From contig NZ_MJAT01000001.1 in the NCBI RefSeq assembly GCF_001742305.1, forward strand, positions 124,001 through 188,000: a stretch of 64,000 nucleotides of DNA, in the 5' to 3' direction. The notes beneath the pieces are model-generated. The model ran no database searches, was not told the origin of the DNA, and saw nothing but the letters and a program-made list of their open reading frames with translations. Position numbers and translations under genes: made by a program. Shown piece by piece: positions 1 to 8,151 of this stretch (position 1 is the first letter of the stretch; each line of letters opens with the position of its first letter). The DNA is from Desulfuribacillus stibiiarsenatis. GTDB lineage: Bacteria > Bacillota > Bacilli > Desulfuribacillales > Desulfuribacillaceae.

Positions 1-501
1 TTACCATTACATGAGTTAATTGTAAAATTAAATACAATCGCAGGTAAACACGGCGTCGGAAGAATCGACCATGTAGAAAACCGTTTAATCGGTATTAAGT
101 CTAGAGAAGTTTACGAAGCTCCAGGTGCCATGGTATTAATTCAAGCACATAAGGAAATCGAGTTCTTAACATTACCTAAGGAAATCATTCAGTTTAAGCC
201 TGTAATTGAGCAAAAATACGCGCAAATGATTTATGACGGCCTATGGTTCTCAGCGTTAAGAGATGTTCTTGATGGATTCATCAAAGCTAGCCAAAAGACA
301 GTAACAGGTACTGCAAGAGTGAAACTTCACAAAGGTACTGCATTTACTGTAGGTAGAAAATCAGAGCAATCTCTATACAACCATGAATTAGCTACTTATA
401 ATCCAGAAGATACATTCGATCATGACGCTGCCATTGGTTTTATTAAGCTTTGGGGTCTTCCAACTAAGGTATATGCAATGGTAAATAAGAAGAATAAGTA
501 A
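1..501 (+). CDS. argG: Argininosuccinate synthase, C-terminal part (5' end outside window)
   Basis: The reading frame is open from base 1, so the gene is cut by the window edge; about 166 C-terminal residues remain. The segment beginning with [20 protein letters not shown] is characteristic of the C-terminal half of argininosuccinate synthase, which joins citrulline and aspartate with ATP in arginine synthesis. It ends with a run of Asn and Lys residues at a TAA. argH follows 158 bp downstream on the same strand, as expected for an argGH unit. The catalytic N-terminal P-loop part is not visible. Confidence 0.95.
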   Translation, partial: LPLHELIVKLNTIAGKHGVGRIDHVENRLIGIKSREVYEAPGAMVLIQAHKEIEFLTLPKEIIQFKPVIEQKYAQMIYDGLWFSALRDVLDGFIKASQKTVTGTARVKLHKGTAFTVGRKSEQSLYNHELATYNPEDTFDHDAAIGFIKLWGLPTKVYAMVNKKNK

Positions 502-569
502 TTCGCAACGCTAGTTGGGATTACAACTTAACATAAATGGAACATACAGAATTTAAATACTAATGAAGG

Positions 570-632
570 AATGACTTACTTGGTGCTTGTATTGATTTGC
601 TGCGGCAATTGATATGCACTAAGTTAGTCATT
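570..632 (+). other. Long hairpin between argG and argH
   Basis: Arms at 570-586 and 616-632 are complementary over 17 positions with one mismatch and one G-T wobble. The 29-base loop holds a smaller ATTG/CAAT stem. A short T-rich stretch follows. It could be a weak terminator, an attenuator or an mRNA-processing structure that separates argG from argH. No T-box or ArgR operator is recognisable with confidence. Confidence 0.55.
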
Positions 633-659
633 TTAATATGTAGCGAAGGGGTTTTAACG

Positions 660-2030
660 ATGAAACTATGGGGCGGCCGATTCACAAAATCTACCCATAA
701 ATTAGTGGATGAATTCACAGCTTCTGTACTTTTCGACCAGAAGCTTTGGAATGAAGATATTAAGGGAAGTATTGCCCATGTCACTATGCTTGGGAAACAG
801 GGAATTATCCCACAAGCAGATGCAGAAACGATTAAGAATGGTTTGCTCGTCATCCGTGAACGCATTGAAAACGATGAATTTACATTCTCCGTTACTGATG
901 AAGATGTGCATATGAATATCGAGAAAGCCTTAATCGAAGAAATTGGTCCTGTCGGTGGTAAATTACATACAGGCAGAAGCCGTAACGATCAGGTTTCTAC
1001 AGATATGCACTTGTTCTTATGTTCTCGTATAAAAGAAATTGTTGAATTGCTGAAGGGATTACAACAGGTTCTTGTGCAAAAGGCTGAGACGAATATCGAT
1101 ATAGTCATTCCAGGATATACCCACTTACAACGTGCGCAACCGATTTTATTTGCTCATCATATGATGGCGTATTTTTGGATGTTTCAACGTGATGTGGAGC
1201 GTTTCGAAGACGCATACAAACGTGCCGACATATTACCATTAGGCGCAGGTGCAATGGCTGGGACAACTTTCCCGATTGACCGCCAGTTTGTTGCGGATCA
1301 ATTAGGATTTACTAATATTTATGAGAATAGTTTAGATGCAGTAAGCGATCGCGACTATATCTTAGAATTTTTATCTGCTGCTTCGATTACAATGATGCAC
1401 TTATCACGTTTTTGTGAAGAGTTGATTTTATGGTCAAGTACAGAGTTCCAGTTTATTGAACTTGACGATGCATTCTGTACTGGCAGTAGCATCATGCCGC
1501 AGAAGAAAAACCCTGACGTAGCAGAGTTAGTTCGCGGGAAAACGGGTCGTGTCTATGGACATTTGATGTCATTACTAACGATTATGAAGTCCTTGCCATT
1601 AGCGTACAACAAAGACTTACAAGAAGATAAAGAAGGCATGTTTGATGTGGTAGAAACCTTGAAAATGTCATTGACCCTATTTGCACCAATGATTGAAACG
1701 ATGAAAGTAAATGAAGATGTTTTGAAGAAGACTGTGAATCAAGATTTTGCGAACGCAACGGACCTAGCAGATTATCTTGTAAGAAAGCATTTACCGTTCC
1801 GTGATGCTCATGAAGTAATCGGAAAAATCGTGTTACATTGCATCCAGAATAAAAAATTCTTACCTGATTTAACGATAGAAGAATATAAGGAATTTTCGGA
1901 TTTATTCGATAAAGACGTGTATCAGGTCATTGATCCGATCAACGTTGTGAATGCTCGTAATGTCCTTGGTGGAACAGCCAAACCTCAAGTTCTTCAGGCT
2001 ATAGAAAAAGCGAAAATACTACTAGGATAA
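660..2030 (+). CDS. argH: Argininosuccinate lyase
   Basis: This 456-residue protein cleaves argininosuccinate to arginine and fumarate, the last step of arginine synthesis. The fumarase/aspartase-superfamily signature [12 protein letters not shown] lies at about residues 275-286 and contains the catalytic serine loop. The N-terminal motifs KLWGGRF and HTGRSRNDQ are typical of ArgH. I start at ATG 660, behind the SD-like GAAGGGG, rather than at the upstream ATG 597; homologs begin at MKLWGGRF. The length is normal and the gene appears intact. Confidence 0.97.
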   Translation: MKLWGGRFTKSTHKLVDEFTASVLFDQKLWNEDIKGSIAHVTMLGKQGIIPQADAETIKNGLLVIRERIENDEFTFSVTDEDVHMNIEKALIEEIGPVGGKLHTGRSRNDQVSTDMHLFLCSRIKEIVELLKGLQQVLVQKAETNIDIVIPGYTHLQRAQPILFAHHMMAYFWMFQRDVERFEDAYKRADILPLGAGAMAGTTFPIDRQFVADQLGFTNIYENSLDAVSDRDYILEFLSAASITMMHLSRFCEELILWSSTEFQFIELDDAFCTGSSIMPQKKNPDVAELVRGKTGRVYGHLMSLLTIMKSLPLAYNKDLQEDKEGMFDVVETLKMSLTLFAPMIETMKVNEDVLKKTVNQDFANATDLADYLVRKHLPFRDAHEVIGKIVLHCIQNKKFLPDLTIEEYKEFSDLFDKDVYQVIDPINVVNARNVLGGTAKPQVLQAIEKAKILLG

Positions 2031-2046
2031 AGAACATAAAAAATAT

Positions 2047-2090
2047 AAGCCCAGACTCACTTTTCAATTAAGTGCATTCTGGGCTTTCTT
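2047..2090 (+). terminator. Terminator after argH
   Basis: AAGCCCAGA and TCTGGGCTT form the outer stem, with an inner CACTT/AAGTG stem. The T-rich tail is short (TTTCTT). The structure lies just after the argH stop codon. Confidence 0.7.
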
Positions 2091-2190
2091 ATGTTAGATA
2101 AAGGTAAACTTAACATAGATTCTATTATCATTTATATAAATGACGTCTAATTGGAAGAACTTTATTACTTTTTTTATACTTGTAGTTTAT

Positions 2191-2217
2191 TAAGAAAGCT
2201 GTCAGAAAAACCGATAA
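2191..2217 (+). promoter_or_regulatory. Probable SigD (flagellar sigma) promoter
   Basis: TAAG at 2191-2194, a 15-base spacer, then ACCGATAA at 2210-2217. The Bacillus SigD consensus is TAAA-N15-GCCGATAT, so this matches 3 of 4 and 6 of 8 positions with the exact spacer. It sits about 70 bp ahead of the FliK-like gene, which fits a flagellar regulon. Confidence 0.6.
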
Positions 2218-2285
2218 TATAAGTGCTAAGTATTTTTCGAGATGATATTTTCTAATTATAATTCATGAAATGTTGGTGAACCAAT

Positions 2286-4721
2286 ATGGAAATCACAAGT
2301 CATATAGCTTCTAATGTTCGAACATCAGACCCTAAATCCGATTTGCGATCGGGGCAGGTGGTGTCGGCTACAGTTAAGGAACGAATTTCTGACAGTGAAG
2401 CTGTCCTATCTATTCGTGGGCAGGAAGTGAAAGCGACCTTTGAAGGGAAAATCCCAGAAGGTGATCGTTTATTAGTTGAAGTCAAAAATGCTGAAGGAAA
2501 CCAAATTGTAGTAAAAGCAATGGACGGGCAACAAGCACAGAGCCTAACTAAGCTTACGGCAGAAAGTGAGTTACAAGCAATTGCACAGAAATTTGGCGAA
2601 AAACTCACTCCAGAGCTTCGTCAAGCAATGCGTATGGTAATTGACTCAGGGATGCCGCTTTCTAAAGAATTAATTCAAGAGATTAAAAACTTTATTCATA
2701 CAAAAATTGATACTTCGACTGTTGAAAATGCAAAATATGCTGATCGAATGAATCAATTGGAGAACAAATTAGAGACACTGCAAGCTGCTCTAGCTAAAAA
2801 CATAAACATTTCTCAAGTTCATTTACAAGCCGTTCACGAAGCATTACATGGGTCGGGATTGACAGAAGCAATCAAAAATTTACAATTGCAGATTTCTAAC
2901 AACCAGGGCTCTATTGCACAACAAGGGACATATCTCAATCATGAGCTTATTCAAACCTTAGGAAATATCAGTGCAAAGGATTTTCTTGTAAGTGTAGTGA
3001 CGCAGAAAATGGCTGAAGTAGGCAATGAATTTAAGGATTTACGAAAAGAATTAACCAAAAACCTAGATAACCTATCTCGTTTAGTGGAACAGGGGGCACG
3101 CAATTCCTCCCAGTTAGCAATGCGCATAATTGAGCCAACCATTCAAATGCTTGATAAAGCCTTATTAAAAAGCGATATGTTCCTATTTACTGATATGAAA
3201 ACAGAGAAAGTTATGATGAAAGCTAGCTCCGATTTAGCGGCAGCTAAAAGTTTATTAGCAAATGGTGATCGCGAAGGGGCATTCAAGCTGATCCAACAAG
3301 TCCAATCACAAATCAGTTCATTAAATTGGAAACCATCAGCGGACCGCGTACAGAGGTTTGTGATGGAAGGTCAGAATCAAATAGATTTCTTGAAACAACC
3401 AGTAGAAAAGCAATTGAGCCAAGTAAGCAATCAGTTTGCGTTACAAGTAAATAAAGAAAGTATTACTAGCCGCGAAGTATTTGAGTTTATGCGTTCTGTA
3501 GGCCTTAATTACGAAGCTGATTCTGCACAAAAGTTAGTTTCAAATACGGCACAGAGTGTCCCTCAAGGTCTAGCGCAAGGGATGATAGGGCTGCAATCAA
3601 ATGGAATCAACCAGACAGCACAGCAAGCGCAGCAAAACGTCTTAAGTCAACAACAAAATCAGGCTAGTGCTGCCAATAAAATTATTGGAGAGATTCAGGA
3701 ATTATTGCAGAAACCAGCAATTGCTAAGGCGATTCATACAGCTGTTCAACAATTGAACTTGCAACAGAATACTCAGGCCAACCAAACAATTCAAATAAAC
3801 CAAACGAATCAAGAAGTATCAAACAACCCATCTCGTATCATAGGGGAGTCAAGTTTAGGACAGCAACAGATTCAGGCCGCTAACAATACAACAGTCAATC
3901 TGCAATCGACGGTCGAAGCAATGAAACAGTTACTTTCTAAAATCGATTTAGCAGTGCGCCAAAATTTAGATACACAACCTTTATTACAAGAGTTTCAAAA
4001 GACTTTTATAGGTGATGGAAAGCAACCCGGTGTTCCACAAGAAATAGCTCAACGGTTTGAGTTACTGAAAGAGGCTTTTCAGCGTAAAGATGGAAACTTC
4101 TCTCCAGCCATGCTAGCGCAAATGCAAGAAGAGCAAATGGGGAAACATCGTCAGAACCTGAAATCAATGTTAGTAGAGATGTTGAAGAATGGAGAAATGT
4201 TAAAAGGCTCAGCCCAGCAATCAGCAGAGCAAACGTTATCAAACTTGACAGGACAGCAATTATTGAGCAAAGTTGATTCTCAATCGAATGCTCAATCGAT
4301 GTTTTTTCACTTGCCTGTAATGTTAAAGGAACAAATTGAGAACATAAAGGTTTTCGTTAATGGAAAAAGCAATTCAGAGAAAATCGATTGGGAGAATTGT
4401 AGTCTCTACTTCTTACTAGAGACAAAGAAATTAGGCGACACGGGAGTTCATATATCGGTCGTCAATCGAAATCTTTCACTAACCGTAAAAAATGATAATC
4501 CTATGATGAAAAAACTATTTGATCCTATGATGGACCGCTTCACGCAAAAACTCGACGAAATTGGTTTTCGAGTGAAAGGAATGAAGTTTGCTCCACTTAC
4601 AGAACCAGTGTTATCGCAGAAAAGCTTAGCTAATGACAAAAAACTAGATAAAGAAACGAAGCAGAACAATGGATTTGCAGCATCTTATAATCAACAGAAG
4701 GGATTTGACTTCAAGATATGA
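2286..4721 (+). CDS. FliK-like flagellar hook-length control family protein (YlqG type)
   Basis: The protein has 811 residues. The long middle is rich in Gln, Asn and Ser, low in complexity and probably extended. The C-terminal ~130 residues (from about FFHLPVMLKEQIENIKVF onward) look like the folded C-terminal domain of FliK-type hook-length proteins, including the NPMMKKLFDPMMDRF stretch. The N-terminus shows a small beta-rich segment (GQVVSATVKERISDSEAVL). The next gene is an FlhB cytoplasmic-tail-like protein overlapping by 4 bp; the same pair (ylqG-ylqH) occurs in B. subtilis. FliK acts with FlhB in the flagellar export switch, but whether this copy is the main FliK or a paralog cannot be told here. 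A SigD-like promoter precedes it. Confidence 0.7.
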   Translation: MEITSHIASNVRTSDPKSDLRSGQVVSATVKERISDSEAVLSIRGQEVKATFEGKIPEGDRLLVEVKNAEGNQIVVKAMDGQQAQSLTKLTAESELQAIAQKFGEKLTPELRQAMRMVIDSGMPLSKELIQEIKNFIHTKIDTSTVENAKYADRMNQLENKLETLQAALAKNINISQVHLQAVHEALHGSGLTEAIKNLQLQISNNQGSIAQQGTYLNHELIQTLGNISAKDFLVSVVTQKMAEVGNEFKDLRKELTKNLDNLSRLVEQGARNSSQLAMRIIEPTIQMLDKALLKSDMFLFTDMKTEKVMMKASSDLAAAKSLLANGDREGAFKLIQQVQSQISSLNWKPSADRVQRFVMEGQNQIDFLKQPVEKQLSQVSNQFALQVNKESITSREVFEFMRSVGLNYEADSAQKLVSNTAQSVPQGLAQGMIGLQSNGINQTAQQAQQNVLSQQQNQASAANKIIGEIQELLQKPAIAKAIHTAVQQLNLQQNTQANQTIQINQTNQEVSNNPSRIIGESSLGQQQIQAANNTTVNLQSTVEAMKQLLSKIDLAVRQNLDTQPLLQEFQKTFIGDGKQPGVPQEIAQRFELLKEAFQRKDGNFSPAMLAQMQEEQMGKHRQNLKSMLVEMLKNGEMLKGSAQQSAEQTLSNLTGQQLLSKVDSQSNAQSMFFHLPVMLKEQIENIKVFVNGKSNSEKIDWENCSLYFLLETKKLGDTGVHISVVNRNLSLTVKNDNPMMKKLFDPMMDRFTQKLDEIGFRVKGMKFAPLTEPVLSQKSLANDKKLDKETKQNNGFAASYNQQKGFDFKI

Positions 4722-5011
4722 TGCAAAAATGGTTCAATCAGAAAAAGAAACGAGAACTTAGTGGTCCTTCTGCCGTTGCACTGCAATATAAAGAAGGAGA
4801 AGATGATAAACCAGTCGTCATTGCCCATGGACGTGGTGCTGTCGCACAAAGAATATTAGACTTAGCAAAAGAAAACGATGTGCCGATGCAAGAGGACGCA
4901 TCCCTTGTAAGTGACTTGATTGATATGGATTTAGGCTCGAGTGTTCCACCGCAGTTGTATCATGTAATCGCAGAGGTTTTGATTATGTTAGAAGAAATAG
5001 AAAACTCCTAA
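4718..5011 (+). CDS. FlhB cytoplasmic-tail-like protein (YlqH type)
   Basis: This 97-residue protein resembles the C-terminal cytoplasmic part of FlhB/EscU export-gate proteins: SAVALQYKEGEDDKPVVIAHGRG, then AQRILDLAKENDVPMQED and LGSSVPPQLYHVIAEVL. It has no membrane segments and lacks the NPTH autocleavage motif of true FlhB, so it corresponds to the domain after the cleavage site. Its start codon overlaps the end of the FliK-like gene (ATGA), indicating translational coupling and probable joint action. A SigD promoter starts 15 bp after its stop codon. Confidence 0.8.
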   Translation: MMQKWFNQKKKRELSGPSAVALQYKEGEDDKPVVIAHGRGAVAQRILDLAKENDVPMQEDASLVSDLIDMDLGSSVPPQLYHVIAEVLIMLEEIENS

Positions 5012-5025
5012 GCAATAAAAATGGT

Positions 5026-5052
5026 TAAACATATTTTTGGTAATGCCGATAA
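5026..5052 (+). promoter_or_regulatory. SigD-type promoter for fliS-flagellin
   Basis: TAAA at 5026-5029, exactly 15 bases, then GCCGATAA at 5045-5052: 11 of 12 consensus positions of the Bacillus SigD promoter (TAAA-N15-GCCGATAT). Transcription would begin near 5060, so the upstream ATG at 5021 cannot start fliS from this transcript. This supports the TTG start at 5123. Confidence 0.88.
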
Positions 5053-5122
5053 TTCATATAGTACTCATGGATGGAGACGTAAACACATGGATGTGGCCAA
5101 CAGGAAACTGGAGGTGTCACTA

Positions 5123-5593
5123 TTGACAAGCATAGTGGTAACAAAAGAAGAAGTATATAAGAAGAAACCAGAAGAACTAACAATGCTATTATACGAGGCA
5201 CTAGAAAAGAATTTGATAGAAGCGGCTCAAGGTATCGAGAGCAACCAGATGGGTTTGGCAAACAGCAAGCTCCAAAAGGCCAATGATATTATTCAGCGTT
5301 TAGGGGCTGGAATTAATTACGAAGCAGGAATTATAGCAGATCAGCTGCATGTTCTATATGAATATTTAGCAGAAAAAGTCATAGTAGCAAACCAGCACAA
5401 AAATCAGAATCTATGCAAGGAAGTTTTAGTTATAGTCAAAAGACTTTCTGATTCTTGGAAAGAAGCTATGGACTTAGCGAAAAAGGGAACAGCTGGCGTG
5501 AAACGAAAAACTGGTAGCTATGACGATCAAATTGATTTCGCGTCAAGTTATACAGCTGCAACAGCAGAGAAAGCTCTTGATTATAAAAAATAG
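5123..5593 (+). CDS. fliS: Flagellin export chaperone FliS
   Basis: The helical FliS pattern is visible: KKPEELTMLLYEALEKNLIEA, NSKLQKANDIIQRLGAGI and LHVLYEYLAEKVIVANQ. FliS binds the flagellin C-terminus in the cytoplasm and prevents premature polymerisation. I choose the TTG at 5123 (156 residues): it has a strong SD (GGAGGTG at 5110-5116) and lies downstream of the SigD promoter, while an ATG at 5021 would be upstream of the predicted transcript start. The C-terminal tail (about residues 120-156) is longer than in typical FliS. Flagellin follows 19 bp downstream, its direct client. Confidence 0.85.
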   Translation: MTSIVVTKEEVYKKKPEELTMLLYEALEKNLIEAAQGIESNQMGLANSKLQKANDIIQRLGAGINYEAGIIADQLHVLYEYLAEKVIVANQHKNQNLCKEVLVIVKRLSDSWKEAMDLAKKGTAGVKRKTGSYDDQIDFASSYTAATAEKALDYKK

Positions 5594-5612
5594 CATGGAG
5601 GGATGAACACTC

Positions 5613-6437
5613 GTGAGAATTAATAATAATATACAAGCGCTAAATGCGTATAATAATTTAAGTAAGAATCAGTTTAAAACATCTAGAAACCTAGAGAAAC
5701 TATCATCAGGCCTTCGCATTAACCGTGCATCAGATGATGCAGCTGGATTAGCGATTTCTGAGAAAATGCGTGGTCAGATTCGTGGGTTAAGTATGGCTGA
5801 GAAGAACGCTTTAGACGGGATTTCGGTTATTCAGACAGCAGAGGGTGCTTTGTCAAGTGTCCATGCGATGCTTCAGCGTATGAGAGAACTGGCGGTGCAA
5901 GCAGCAAATGACACTTACACTACTTCTGACCGAACAGAGATTCAAGAAGAGATTAATCAGCTATTAGCATCGATTGATGATGCTGCTCAAAACACAGAGT
6001 TTAACACGAAAAAGTTACTAGATGGTTCTTTTGCAACTTCTGGTACTGCTTTACAACTCCAAATTGGGGCTAATGCAGGCCAAAAAATTGCAGTTACAAT
6101 CGGTGAAATGGGTACTAGTGGATTAAGTTTAACGGGCCTAAGCGTATTAAACCATGATGACGCTAGCACTGCGATTGATACTGTAAATACGGCTATTGAA
6201 GCTGTTTCATCGCTCCGTTCCAAATTGGGAGCACTTCAAAACCGCCTGGAGCATACAATGAACAATCTTGCGACAGCCCGTGAAAACTTAACGGCTGCAG
6301 AATCACGCATCCGTGATGCTGATATGGCGTTAGAAATGACTGATTTTACACGAAATAATATTATTAACCAGGCAGCAACAGCGATGCTTGCACAAGCCAA
6401 CCAATTGCCACAAGGTGTATTACAATTACTTCAATAG
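5613..6437 (+). CDS. hag: Flagellin
   Basis: This 274-residue protein has the conserved D0/D1 ends: MRINNNIQALNAYNN at the N-terminus with SGLRINRASDDAAGLAISEKMR, and ESRIRDADMALEMTDFTRN with the terminal LPQGVLQLLQ. The variable central domain is short. The start codon is GTG at 5613, behind GGAGGG. It is exported through the flagellar channel and polymerises into the filament. It is preceded by its chaperone fliS and followed directly by a strong terminator, so fliS-hag is probably a two-gene SigD transcript. Confidence 0.97.
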   Translation: MRINNNIQALNAYNNLSKNQFKTSRNLEKLSSGLRINRASDDAAGLAISEKMRGQIRGLSMAEKNALDGISVIQTAEGALSSVHAMLQRMRELAVQAANDTYTTSDRTEIQEEINQLLASIDDAAQNTEFNTKKLLDGSFATSGTALQLQIGANAGQKIAVTIGEMGTSGLSLTGLSVLNHDDASTAIDTVNTAIEAVSSLRSKLGALQNRLEHTMNNLATARENLTAAESRIRDADMALEMTDFTRNNIINQAATAMLAQANQLPQGVLQLLQ

Positions 6438-6451
6438 AAATGGTACAATAG

Positions 6452-6479
6452 AAAGAGCAAGGTCTACTTGCTCTTTTTT
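6452..6479 (+). terminator. Strong terminator after flagellin
   Basis: A perfect 10-bp stem, AAAGAGCAAG/CTTGCTCTTT, has a 5-base loop GTCTA and a T run, just after the flagellin stop codon. Confidence 0.93.
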
Positions 6480-6518
6480 AGTACTATCAGATAGTATAAG
6501 TTATTAAATGTAGATAGT

Positions 6519-6578
6519 ATAAGTGCAACTAAGGCATTCTCTTCGCCAAAGCTTGGCGAATGCCAAGTTTACTTTATA
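6519..6578 (-). repeat. Dispersed repeat, 5' fragment (copy E)
   Basis: On the minus strand this reads from AAAGTAAACTT through a GGCATTCGCC-type hairpin (TTCGCC/GGCGAA, 7-base loop) to TTAGTTGCACTTAT. That end box and the AAAGnAAACTT start are shared with copies at 10.4, 14.6 and 49.6 kb. Only the 5' hairpin and the first GCACTTAT box are present; the 3' hairpin half is missing. Confidence 0.6.
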
Positions 6579-6641
6579 CAATAACAATATTTGAATTGAA
6601 ACATCTCCATAACTTTTGAATGCCGAAGAGGTGAAAACTAA

Positions 6642-7079
6642 ATGGAAGTAAATCGCATACAACGGACGGGTACTACGAAAGCGACTGCTAAATCCGAAGG
6701 GATGACAGAAAAAATAACTTTTACAGAAATCATGCAAGGGAAGCGCGATGCCGCTCAAGTGGAAAAGTTCAATCAAAGATTAGTAGAGATTGAAAAACAG
6801 GGTCAGCGCCTAGCGGAACATCGAACGGTTGAAGACTTAAATAAATTCAAGAAGCTTGTCAAAGATATGATGGATGACACTGTTAAGTTTGGTCTAAGTC
6901 TTGAAGAACGCCAAGGCTTTAATCGCCGTGGACGCAGTAAAATATATAAAATTATTAAAGAAGTAGATAAAAAGCTCCTAGAAGTTACAGATGCTGTGCT
7001 AGATTCTCAAAAGAAAAATCTCGAGGTGCTTTCCCTAGTAGGTGAAATTAAAGGTTTGTTAATCAATGTCTATACGTAA
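6642..7079 (+). CDS. YaaR family (DUF327) protein
   Basis: This 145-residue, mostly helical, charged protein has the DUF327/YaaR pattern: FTEIMQGKRD, a long central helix, FKKLVKDMMDDTVKFGLSL and RSKIYKIIKEVDKKLLEVTD. The function of the family is not established. In B. subtilis yaaR lies elsewhere (near holB), whereas here it sits beside flagellin. A GAGGTG ribosome site precedes the ATG. No SigD promoter with the right spacing was found: GCCGAAGA at 6622 lacks a partner. Confidence 0.8.
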   Translation: MEVNRIQRTGTTKATAKSEGMTEKITFTEIMQGKRDAAQVEKFNQRLVEIEKQGQRLAEHRTVEDLNKFKKLVKDMMDDTVKFGLSLEERQGFNRRGRSKIYKIIKEVDKKLLEVTDAVLDSQKKNLEVLSLVGEIKGLLINVYT

Positions 7080-7171
7080 GTAATAAAACTTATAATACGG
7101 GCGTATGAAATAATATGTGAAGTAAAATTGTGTCAAACCTTATCGTATACTCTAACTTAACAATAAATTAT

Positions 7172-7205
7172 AATCACTAGAGCACATACGCTACTAGTGA
7201 TTTTT
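7172..7205 (+). terminator. Terminator after the YaaR gene
   Basis: A 9-bp stem, AATCACTAG (7172-7180) with CTAGTGATT (7194-7202), is followed by T residues. Confidence 0.8.
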
Positions 7206-7306
7206 CTGTAGAAGATGGCTATTTTTGCTGAAATGGGCAGGGTTATTGAATATTGTGTCGAATAGAATATAAGTGTGATTTAGTAAGGGTTTACATAATT
7301 TATGTG

Positions 7307-7335
7307 TTGGTTGGTACGAGCCTATACGTTATAAT
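7307..7335 (+). promoter_or_regulatory. SigA-type promoter for ftsE operon
   Basis: The -35 is TTGGTT (7307-7312), followed by a 17-base spacer and a perfect -10 TATAAT (7330-7335). The leader to the ftsE ATG is about 120 nt. Confidence 0.65.
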
Positions 7336-7393
7336 AAAAATAATGAGATTGTGATTTTTGTAACAATGTTATACTTTTAACCCTAAACCTTTA

Positions 7394-7446
7394 CTTAAAC
7401 TTAAAATTTATTTTAAATGTAACCAAATCTTAAACTTAAACTTAAA
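7394..7446 (+). repeat. CTTAAA hexamer repeats in the ftsE leader
   Basis: CTTAAA occurs twice in tandem at 7394-7405 and three times in tandem at 7429-7446. The second array ends a few bases before the AAAGGAG ribosome site of ftsE. Confidence 0.75.
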
Positions 7447-7464
7447 CTCTAAAGGAGTATATAC

Positions 7465-8151
7465 ATGATTGAATTGTACGATGTCTGGAAGACTTACGGT
7501 AACGGGGTCGAAGCGCTTCGTGGTGTTAGTGTGAAAATCAAAAAAGGTGAGTTTGTATATGTAGTAGGCCCGAGCGGTGCTGGAAAATCGACATTTATAA
7601 AAATGCTATATAGAGAAGAGAAACCTTCCAAAGGAGCTATTTTTGTTAATGGTTTTAACGTTGATAAAATTAAAGAGCGTCAAATCCCGATGATTCGCCG
7701 CACAATTGGTGTGGTTTTTCAGGATTTCAAACTATTACCGAACCTAACTGCATTTGAAAATGTTGCATTTGCCCTGGAGGTTATTGAAACTCCTAAGAAA
7801 CAAATTGCAAGAAGAGTGTTGGAAATGTTAGATCAAGTTGGCTTAAAGGGGAAAGAGCATTCCAAACCAAATGAGTTATCGGGTGGGGAACAACAACGTG
7901 TTTCGATTGCAAGAGCACTTGTGAACAATCCTGCAATCATTATTGCTGATGAACCTACGGGGAACTTAGATCCAGATACCTCATGGGAAATTGTTCGTTT
8001 ATTAGAAGATATTAATTACAAAGGAACAACTGTAATCATGGCAACCCATAATAAAGATATCGTGAATCGTACGAAAAAACGCGTGCTAGCATTCGAAGGT
8101 GGAAAAATCGCCCGCGATGAACGTCGAGGGGGGTATGACGATGCGAATTAG
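7465..8151 (+). CDS. ftsE: Cell division ABC transporter ATPase FtsE
   Basis: FtsE is the cytoplasmic ATPase of the FtsEX complex, which activates peptidoglycan hydrolases across the membrane. The Walker A GPSGAGKST is at residues 35-43, the ABC signature LSGGEQQR starts at about residue 138, and the Walker B/ADEPTGNLD is at about 158-168. At 228 residues it is standard length. The AAAGGAG site is well placed before the ATG. It overlaps ftsX by 11 bp and heads an ftsE-ftsX-M23 unit. Confidence 0.97.
   Translation: MIELYDVWKTYGNGVEALRGVSVKIKKGEFVYVVGPSGAGKSTFIKMLYREEKPSKGAIFVNGFNVDKIKERQIPMIRRTIGVVFQDFKLLPNLTAFENVAFALEVIETPKKQIARRVLEMLDQVGLKGKEHSKPNELSGGEQQRVSIARALVNNPAIIIADEPTGNLDPDTSWEIVRLLEDINYKGTTVIMATHNKDIVNRTKKRVLAFEGGKIARDERRGGYDDAN

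Larger units (their letters stand above)
7080..7464. other. 385-bp intergenic region before ftsE
   Basis: It contains a terminator for the YaaR gene (7172-7205), a SigA-type promoter (7307-7335) and hexamer repeats leading into the ftsE ribosome site (7394-7446). No credible ORF was seen. Confidence 0.8.

Noticed and set aside
6603-6629. Third SigD promoter ahead of the YaaR gene
   Set aside because: GCCGAAGA resembles a -10, but there is no TAAA at 15 bases upstream.
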